Of a stretch of DNA of 64,000 nucleotides, positions 58,130-64,000 are shown piece after piece (positions within the stretch are counted from its first letter, which is position 1; each line of letters begins with the position of its first letter). Below the pieces are notes generated by a model, which was not told where the DNA came from, ran no database searches, and saw only the letters and a program-made list of their open reading frames with translations. The stretch comes from Pelagibacteraceae bacterium AG-426-G02 (lineage in GTDB: Bacteria > Pseudomonadota > Alphaproteobacteria > Pelagibacterales > Pelagibacteraceae). The stretch lies in the NCBI GenBank assembly GCA_003213155.1, contig QCNQ01000001.1, positions 84,462 through 148,461 of the forward strand, in the 5' to 3' direction. A program made the translations under genes and the position numbers.

Positions 58130-59385
58130 TAATGAATCTTATTCATTCTAGCTTTTTTTCCAAGTTCTTCTTCTATACGAATTAATTGATTATATTTAGC
58201 CACTCTTTCAGATCTAGCTAAAGATCCTGTTTTTATTTGGTTGGAGTTGGTACCTACCGCTAAATCGGCAATAAATGTATCTTCACTATCTCCTGATCGA
58301 TGTGAAATAATAGTATTAAACCCTATAGTTTGAGCAAATCTTATAACATCAAGTGTTTCGGTAACTGTACCAATTTGATTTAGTTTTATCAAAATTGAGT
58401 TTGATGAAACATTTAAAAATCCTTTTTTTAATCTTTCCAAATTTGTAACATAAAGATCATCTCCAACTATCTGCACTTTTTTAGTAGATCTCATAAATTT
58501 ACTCCACGACGTCCAATCATTTTCAGAAAATGGATCTTCAATCGATTTAATTTTATATTTATCAATCATTTTTTTGTACTCTGAAATTGTTTTATCAACA
58601 GAAACATATTTTTTTGAGTGAATAGAATATTTATCTTTTTTAAATAATTCATTAGCTGCAACATCCAAACAAATTGAAACATCTTTACCATTTCTAAATC
58701 CTGATTTTTTAATTGATAAAACAATCAAATCTAAGGCCTGATTGTTGCTATTAATCATCGGTGCAAATCCACCTTCATCACCAACCGATGTGGCTAAACC
58801 TTTTGCTTTAATTAATTTACTTAAGTTTTTAATTACTAAATAACAGATTCTCATTGCTTCAGAAAAAGATTTTGCTTTATCTGGTCTAATCATAAATTCT
58901 TGAATTCTAAGACCATTATTTGCGTGTGCTCCACCATTAATAATATTCATTAATGGATAAGGTAATTTAAAATTTTTTGTTGCATAAAAAGATTTATAAA
59001 GAGAAATTCTTTTTACTTTTGCTGATAACTTTTTTGCAGCCATTGATACCGCTAATATTGCATTAGCTCCTAGTTTTGTTTTTTGTTTAGTGCCATCTAA
59101 ATTAATAAGTATTTCATCTATTCTTTCTTGATTATGTACGTTTTTATTTCTCAGAGCTCTTGATATTTTGGAATTAATTAAATTAATTGCAGAGAAAACA
59201 CTTTTGCCTAAATATCTTTTATTATTAGTATCTCTTTTTTCGTAGGCTTCATAAGTACCCGTAGAGGCTCCTGAGGGACAAATTGCTTTTGCACTTTTGT
59301 TTTTTACATGAACCTCTGCTTCAATAGTTGGATTTCCTCTACTATCAAAAACTTGTCTTGCTTTAACTTTTAGAATTTTACTCAC
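58129..59385 (-). CDS. eno: Enolase
   Basis: The 418-aa glycolytic enzyme converts 2-phosphoglycerate to phosphoenolpyruvate. Motifs: ARQVFDSRGNPTIEAEV, SGASTGTYEA, SVGDEGGFAP, LIKLNQIGTVTETL (enolase signature) and ISHRSGDSEDTFIADLAVG. It directly follows kdsA, and its product PEP is the substrate of KdsA. Confidence 0.98.
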   Translation of the reverse strand: MSKILKVKARQVFDSRGNPTIEAEVHVKNKSAKAICPSGASTGTYEAYEKRDTNNKRYLGKSVFSAINLINSKISRALRNKNVHNQERIDEILINLDGTKQKTKLGANAILAVSMAAKKLSAKVKRISLYKSFYATKNFKLPYPLMNIINGGAHANNGLRIQEFMIRPDKAKSFSEAMRICYLVIKNLSKLIKAKGLATSVGDEGGFAPMINSNNQALDLIVLSIKKSGFRNGKDVSICLDVAANELFKKDKYSIHSKKYVSVDKTISEYKKMIDKYKIKSIEDPFSENDWTSWSKFMRSTKKVQIVGDDLYVTNLERLKKGFLNVSSNSILIKLNQIGTVTETLDVIRFAQTIGFNTIISHRSGDSEDTFIADLAVGTNSNQIKTGSLARSERVAKYNQLIRIEEELGKKARMNKIH

Positions 59386-60210
59386 TTAATTTTTAATAAG
59401 ATTATCAATATCGCTTAATTGTTTTAGAAGATCTTCTAATTTATCTAATGGTACCATGTTGGGCCCATCAGATGGAGCATTATCTGGATCTTGATGGGTT
59501 TCAATAAAAACTCCTGCAACTCCAACTGCAACTGCAGCTCTTGCTAAATATTCGACAAACTCTCTTTGACCACCACTTTTTTCTCCAAGACCACCTGGTT
59601 GTTGCACTGAGTGTGTTGCATCAAAAATTACTGGATAACCATTCTTAGCCATTATAGGTAACGACCTCATGTCAGAAACTAAAGTGTTGTATCCAAAACT
59701 TGCACCTCTTTCAGTTACTAATATTTTGTCGTTTCCAGAATCTGAAATTTTCTTTGTTACATTAACCATATCCCATGGTGCAAGAAATTGACCTTTTTTT
59801 ACATTAATAATTTTATTTGTTTTAGCTGCAGCAATTAACAAGTCTGTTTGTCTACATAAAAAAGCCGGGATTTGTAAAACATCAACATGTTTTGAAACGA
59901 TTGCACATTGCTCAGCATTATGAATGTCTGTGAGGATAGGGACATTTAATTCTTTTTTAATTTTATCAAACACAGGTAAAGAAGCTTCTAATCCAGCTCC
60001 CCTTTTGCCTTTTAAGCTTGTTCTGTTCGCTTTATCAAATGAAGTTTTGTAAATAAATCCAAGACCAAATTTTGAGGTAATTTCCTTAATTTTTCCTGCC
60101 ATATCCATTGCATGTTGTTCACTTTCAAGCTGGCAAGGTCCAGAAATTATACAAATCTTATCATTGTTCGAAATATCTATTTTTCCACAATTTACTTTAA
60201 TGCTACTCAT
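59386..60210 (-). CDS. kdsA: 3-deoxy-8-phosphooctulonate synthase
   Basis: KdsA condenses PEP with arabinose-5-phosphate in Kdo synthesis for lipopolysaccharide. The 274 aa show ISGPCQLESEQHAMDMA, YKTSFDKANRTSLKGKRG, LQIPAFLCRQTDLL and GVFIETHQDPDNAPSDGPNM. Its start overlaps the pyrG stop by 4 bp, part of the conserved pyrG-kdsA-eno cluster. Confidence 0.98.
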   Translation of the reverse strand: MSSIKVNCGKIDISNNDKICIISGPCQLESEQHAMDMAGKIKEITSKFGLGFIYKTSFDKANRTSLKGKRGAGLEASLPVFDKIKKELNVPILTDIHNAEQCAIVSKHVDVLQIPAFLCRQTDLLIAAAKTNKIINVKKGQFLAPWDMVNVTKKISDSGNDKILVTERGASFGYNTLVSDMRSLPIMAKNGYPVIFDATHSVQQPGGLGEKSGGQREFVEYLARAAVAVGVAGVFIETHQDPDNAPSDGPNMVPLDKLEDLLKQLSDIDNLIKN

Positions 60211-61823
60211 TTATGATTTTTTGATGCTTTGATAAAAGATGAGAATAATGGATGTGGAGCAAAAGGTCTAGATTTAAATTCTGGATGAAACTGTACGCCA
60301 ATAAACCAAGGATGATTTTTTAACTCAATGATCTCAGGTAAAAAACCATCAGGCGATAAACCAGAAAAACTCATTCCTTTTTTTTCAAATTTGTCTTTTA
60401 GATTGATGTTAACTTCATATCTGTGTCGGTGTCTTTCTTTGATAATCTTTTTTCCATAAATTTTTTTAATTTTAGAATTATTTTGTAATTTCGCATCATA
60501 AGAACCCAATCTCATTGTTCCACCTAAATTTTTATCTGTTCCTTTGATAGTTTTTCCATCTTTAATCCACTCATTTATCAATCCAATTACAGGTATGCCA
60601 TTTCTATCAAATTCACTCGAAGTTGCTTTTTTTAAATTTAATTGATTTCTCGCAAATTCTATAATTGCCATTTGCATTCCATAACATATTCCAAGAAAAG
60701 GAACTTTATTTTTTCTAGCATATTTTATTGACTCTATTTTTCCAGTTGTTCCTCTTTTACCAAAACCACCAGGTATTAATATACCTGAAATGTGTTTAAG
60801 TTTTGATTTAATCTCAGAAACTTTTAATTTTTCAGAGTCAATTCTTACTAAATTTACCTTTACATTATTTTGAATACCTCCATGAGTAAGAGCTTCATCT
60901 AAAGATTTATAAGCATCTTTTAACTCAACATATTTACCAATTATTGCAATATTCACCTGTTTTTTAGTTTGTAAAATAATTTTAGTTATTTTTTTCCATG
61001 GTTTAAGGTTTGCGGGTTTTTTTGATTTAAGCTTAAAATAATTTAATACTTGAACATCAAGTTTTTCTCTAAAAAAACTTATCGGTGCTTCATAAATTGT
61101 TCTTACATCAACAGTTTCTATTACATTTTTAATATCTACGTTGCAGAAAAGTGAGATTTTTTTACGATGTTCTAATGGGATAGGTCTTTCTGATCTACAT
61201 ATTATAATATCAGGTTGAACACCTATACTTCTCAATTCTTTAACAGAATGTTGAGTAGGTTTAGTTTTAATTTCATCTGAGGACTTTAAATAAGGTACTA
61301 AGGTAAGATGAATAAATAATGCATTTTTTTTTCCTATATCATTTGCAAATTGTCTTATGGCCTCAATAAATGGTAGACTCTCAATATCACCAACAATTCC
61401 ACCAATTTCACAAATAACAAAATCTTCTTTAGACGAGTCATTCTTTATAAACTCTTTTATTCTATCAGTTATATGTGGAATAACTTGAACTGTTTTTCCG
61501 AGATATTTTCCTTCACGTTCTTTCTTTAATACATCATTATAAATTTTACCTGTTGTAATATTATCAGACTTCTTTGCAGATACTCCAGTAAATCTCTCAT
61601 AATGCCCAAGATCTAAATCTGTTTCAGCACCATCATCAGTTACAAAAACCTCTCCGTGTTGAAATGGGCTCATTGTTCCAGGATCTACATTTAAATAAGG
61701 ATCTAATTTCCTCAATCTAACTTTATACCCTCTCGATTGAAGTAAATAAGCTAGAGATGCAGAAGAGAGACCTTTTCCTAACGATGAAACCACGCCGCCC
61801 GTGACAAAAATAAATCGCGCCAT
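60207..61823 (-). CDS. pyrG: CTP synthase
   Basis: PyrG aminates UTP to CTP using glutamine. The 538 aa consist of the N-terminal synthetase (MARFIFVTGGVVSSLGKGLSS; LDPYLNVDPGTMSPFQHGEVFVTDDGAETDLDLGHYERF) and C-terminal glutamine amidotransferase (nucleophile Cys in FLGICYGMQMA; His/Glu in VQFHPEFKSRP). It lies 40 bp behind secG. Confidence 0.98.
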   Translation of the reverse strand: MARFIFVTGGVVSSLGKGLSSASLAYLLQSRGYKVRLRKLDPYLNVDPGTMSPFQHGEVFVTDDGAETDLDLGHYERFTGVSAKKSDNITTGKIYNDVLKKEREGKYLGKTVQVIPHITDRIKEFIKNDSSKEDFVICEIGGIVGDIESLPFIEAIRQFANDIGKKNALFIHLTLVPYLKSSDEIKTKPTQHSVKELRSIGVQPDIIICRSERPIPLEHRKKISLFCNVDIKNVIETVDVRTIYEAPISFFREKLDVQVLNYFKLKSKKPANLKPWKKITKIILQTKKQVNIAIIGKYVELKDAYKSLDEALTHGGIQNNVKVNLVRIDSEKLKVSEIKSKLKHISGILIPGGFGKRGTTGKIESIKYARKNKVPFLGICYGMQMAIIEFARNQLNLKKATSSEFDRNGIPVIGLINEWIKDGKTIKGTDKNLGGTMRLGSYDAKLQNNSKIKKIYGKKIIKERHRHRYEVNINLKDKFEKKGMSFSGLSPDGFLPEIIELKNHPWFIGVQFHPEFKSRPFAPHPLFSSFIKASKNHK

Positions 61824-61863
61824 GGAAGTATCTTATAGCGAATAAAAAAGAAATTTAAAAGTA

Positions 61864-62166
61864 TTAATTATTATTTTCTGGAATAGCGGGAGTATCCTCT
61901 GCTTTTTCTTCAATAGTATCCAAAACAGATGATGTAGGTGTTAATTCTCCTCTAGATACAATTGTAAGTGCTAAACTACAAATTATAAATAGAGTGGCAA
62001 CAACGGCTGTTGCTTTGGTCATAAAATTACCTGCTGATCTGGAAAACATAAAACTTTCCTGAGAAACTCCAATTCCTAAAGCACCACCCTCAGACTTTTG
62101 CATCAAAACTAGTAACACCAATATTAATCCAAATATGATGTTCAAAATTAACAATATATTTTCCAT
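61864..62166 (-). CDS. secG: Preprotein translocase subunit SecG
   Basis: A 100-aa protein with two membrane helices (about residues 4-21 and 50-70) and the signature LVLLVLMQKSEGGALGIGVSQ between them, followed by an acidic tail. It is the small auxiliary subunit of SecYEG. The tpiA-secG-pyrG order is common in alphaproteobacteria. Confidence 0.95.
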   Translation of the reverse strand: MENILLILNIIFGLILVLLVLMQKSEGGALGIGVSQESFMFSRSAGNFMTKATAVVATLFIICSLALTIVSRGELTPTSSVLDTIEEKAEDTPAIPENNN

Positions 62167-62172
62167 GAGGGG

Positions 62173-62910
62173 TTAATTATATGTTTTTTTAATTATATCA
62201 ATAAATTTTTTAGGATCTTGAGATGCCCCACCTATTAAGTAACCATCAATATTATTTATAGATTTCAATTGATTAATATTTTTTGGATTTACTGAGCCAC
62301 CATAAAGAACTTTATAATTCTTTTTTTCTTTTTTAATAAAACTGATTGTCTTAAATAAGTCATCAGATTTTGGTATAATTCCTGTACCAATTGACCAAAC
62401 TGGTTCATATGCGATTATAATTTTTTTATTGTTTTTAATATTTTTCAAACCTGCTTTAATCTGTCTATTTAAAACACTTTTGGTAATTTTTTTTCTTTTT
62501 GCTTTAAGCGTCTCACCAATACAAAAAATTACCCTCAGCCCAGACCTCAATGCACTTTTAATTTTAAGATTTATTAATCTATCAGTTTCACCAGCTTGTC
62601 TATTTTCGGAGTGGCCAATAATAACATATTTAGCACCAACACTTTTTAACATGTAGGAATTGACTGAACCTGTAAAAGCACCATAAACATCCTGCTCATG
62701 ACAATTTTGAGCACCGACTTCAATATTTGAACCTCTCAATTTTTTTGACATTTCTCCTATCAAGGTATTTGGTGGGCAGTAAATTATTCTCAAAGATTTT
62801 CTTTTTTTAAAGTTCTTAAAAAATTTGACAATTTTATTCAGTGAATTTAAGGAATTTAAAACACCAAACATTTTCCAATTTGCAATAAAGTACATATATT
62901 TATTTGTCAT
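62173..62910 (-). CDS. tpiA: Triosephosphate isomerase
   Basis: The 245-aa (beta/alpha)8 enzyme interconverts dihydroxyacetone phosphate and glyceraldehyde-3-phosphate. Active-site residues: Lys in FIANWKM, His in VIIGHSENRQ, Glu in IIAYEPVWSIGTG, and the phosphate-gripping VLYGGSVNPKN. It diverges from the ppiD-like gene. Confidence 0.97.
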   Translation of the reverse strand: MTNKYMYFIANWKMFGVLNSLNSLNKIVKFFKNFKKRKSLRIIYCPPNTLIGEMSKKLRGSNIEVGAQNCHEQDVYGAFTGSVNSYMLKSVGAKYVIIGHSENRQAGETDRLINLKIKSALRSGLRVIFCIGETLKAKRKKITKSVLNRQIKAGLKNIKNNKKIIIAYEPVWSIGTGIIPKSDDLFKTISFIKKEKKNYKVLYGGSVNPKNINQLKSINNIDGYLIGGASQDPKKFIDIIKKTYN

Positions 62911-62964
62911 TAGACGTTTTTTAATTTATAGGTTTGCTTTTTATAGATCAATAAATTTATAATA

Positions 62965-64000
62965 ATGATTAGTAGTCTAAGAAATTTTGCAAAAACAAAA
63001 CTTGCTGGTGTTTTTGTTGGTATAATCATCTTGCCATTTGTTTTTTGGGGAATGGGTGACATGTTTAGCAGTGGAAATACAAACAATGTAGTGAAGATTA
63101 ATGAAAAAAGTATTTCTACTGAAGAATTTATTGATTACTTAAATAGTTCTGGAATTCCTGAAAAAACAATTAGAGAAAACTTAGACCAAAATATAATAGA
63201 AGAGCTTCTTTCTGGTTTAGTTTCTACAACATTGCTTGATTTAGAAATTAAAGATTTTGAGTTAAGCATTTCTAAGCTTATCCTATTAAAGAAAATAAAA
63301 GAAAATAAAAATTTTCGAGATGAAAATGGTATTTTTCAAAGAATTAAATATGAAAAATTTTTACTAGAAAATAATTTATCTGCACCAGGTTTTGAACAAA
63401 GATTAAAAACCAGAGAACTACAAAAAAATCTTTTTGATTATATCGGTGCTGGCACAACATCTCCACAATTTTTGATAAATAAACTTTATGAAGAAGAAAG
63501 TCAGAAACTTGATATAGAATTTATTGATTTAAAGGATTTCTATGTAAAAAAAGAAAATATTACTGAGGAAGAATTAAATAAATTTATTATTGAAAATAAA
63601 GAACAATTAAAAGTTGAATATCTTGATTTCAGTTACTCGATAATAAATCCTAAAAATCTGATTGGAATTGATGATTTTAATCAGACATTTTTTGATAAAA
63701 TTGATCAAATAGAAATTGATATTTCAAATGAATTTGATTTTAAAACAATAATATCTAATTTTGATTTAACATCAATTGATATCAAAGACTTTAAATTTTC
63801 ACCAGATAGTAACAAAATTGAAAAAAAAATTTTTGAGCTAAGAAATAATAAGTTTGATATTTTTGAAATTGAAAATAATTATATTCTTTATCATATAAAA
63901 AATATTTCACAAAGGGAACCAGACTTGAATGATGACCAAATGAAGCAAGAGGTACTTGAATTAGTTTTTCAAAAAAATAAATTTGACTATAACCAAAAAT
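62965..64000 (+). CDS. PpiD/SurA-like peptidyl-prolyl isomerase, N-terminal part (runs off the window)
   Basis: An open frame from ATG at 62965 (MISSLRNFAKTKLAGVFVGI) continues in frame to the window end, 345 codons. One membrane anchor (about residues 12-31, ending PFVFWGMGDMF) is followed by a SurA-N-like chaperone region with VVKINEKSISTEEFIDYLN and LVSTTLLDLEIKDFEL. This is the typical start of PpiD, a periplasmic, membrane-anchored foldase next to tpiA in many alphaproteobacteria. The parvulin domain would lie mostly to the right of the window. The symbol is left blank because the catalytic part is not visible. Confidence 0.85.
   Translation, partial: MISSLRNFAKTKLAGVFVGIIILPFVFWGMGDMFSSGNTNNVVKINEKSISTEEFIDYLNSSGIPEKTIRENLDQNIIEELLSGLVSTTLLDLEIKDFELSISKLILLKKIKENKNFRDENGIFQRIKYEKFLLENNLSAPGFEQRLKTRELQKNLFDYIGAGTTSPQFLINKLYEEESQKLDIEFIDLKDFYVKKENITEEELNKFIIENKEQLKVEYLDFSYSIINPKNLIGIDDFNQTFFDKIDQIEIDISNEFDFKTIISNFDLTSIDIKDFKFSPDSNKIEKKIFELRNNKFDIFEIENNYILYHIKNISQREPDLNDDQMKQEVLELVFQKNKFDYNQK

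Noticed and set aside
62429..62656. 75-codon plus-strand frame within tpiA
   Set aside because: Antisense shadow of tpiA.

Overview
The window looks like a stretch of chromosome from a SAR11-clade alphaproteobacterium (Pelagibacterales, close to Candidatus Pelagibacter). The basis is very low GC, extremely tight packing (most neighbours overlap as ATGA or TAATG, or sit within 10 bp), lysine/isoleucine/asparagine-rich proteins, typical alphaproteobacterial neighbourhoods (pyrG-kdsA-eno, ntrY-ntrX-trkA, aapJQMP, scpA-scpB-tat-serS), single-copy tRNAs with encoded CCA, and an NtrX without the sigma-54 contact loop. The assignment is by recognition, not by a database search.

Layout. 1-772: a small accessory-looking minus-strand operon (an NrdR-like zinc-ribbon protein plus a 66-residue unknown) flanked by tandem repeat/palindrome motifs. 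890-4959: tRNA-Ser, sdhE, recG, a DUF502 membrane protein, an M48 lipoprotein peptidase, tRNA-Lys. 5031-10231 (minus): ssb-gyrA-coaD-ppi-tgt. 10322-13821 (plus): uvrA and a PuuD-like membrane protein. 13818-24604 (minus): dgt-argS-(membrane protein)-nagZ-scpA-scpB-tatA-tatB-tatC-serS-yajC-secD-secF, a block for protein export and chromosome condensation. 24655-26738: erpA-like and xth (plus), then an Ldh/DpkA-type reductase (minus). 26781-30137: zinc uptake, with znuA diverging from znuC-znuB-zur over a pair of Zur-box palindromes, plus a small membrane protein. 30134-37342 (minus): phosphate regulon phoR, pstS, pstC, pstA, pstB, phoU, phoB, with a Pho-box-like site before pstS and an attenuating hairpin after it. 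37346-42881 (minus): mannose-1-phosphate guanylyltransferase, ilvD, valS. 43003-43202: tRNA-Cys and tRNA-Asn. 43207-48190 (minus): XRE regulator and the aapJQMP amino-acid importer, again with a hairpin after the binding-protein gene. 48356-54392 (minus): tRNA-Arg and ntrY-ntrX-trkA-trkH. 54419-56482 (plus): ispDF-pgpA-cinA. 56459-62910 (minus): tpiA-secG-pyrG-kdsA-eno-ftsB-lipA-ratA/COQ10-like. 62965-64000 (plus): N-terminal part of a PpiD/SurA-like foldase, cut by the window edge. No stretch over 300 bp lacks a gene.

The most striking pattern is that five genes or gene pairs (DUF502, tatA/tatB, scpB, argS, trkH) each have exactly one base too many in an A/T homopolymer of 7-9. Removing that base restores five expected proteins, including a canonical ArgS C-terminus and an ATGA-coupled ScpB start. 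This is either systematic homopolymer over-calling in the assembly or a reliance on polymerase slippage like that described in AT-rich endosymbionts; sequence alone cannot decide. The second notable point is a Tgt enzyme with three of four structural zinc ligands replaced. No CRISPR array, insertion sequence, prophage or novel defence cluster was seen.
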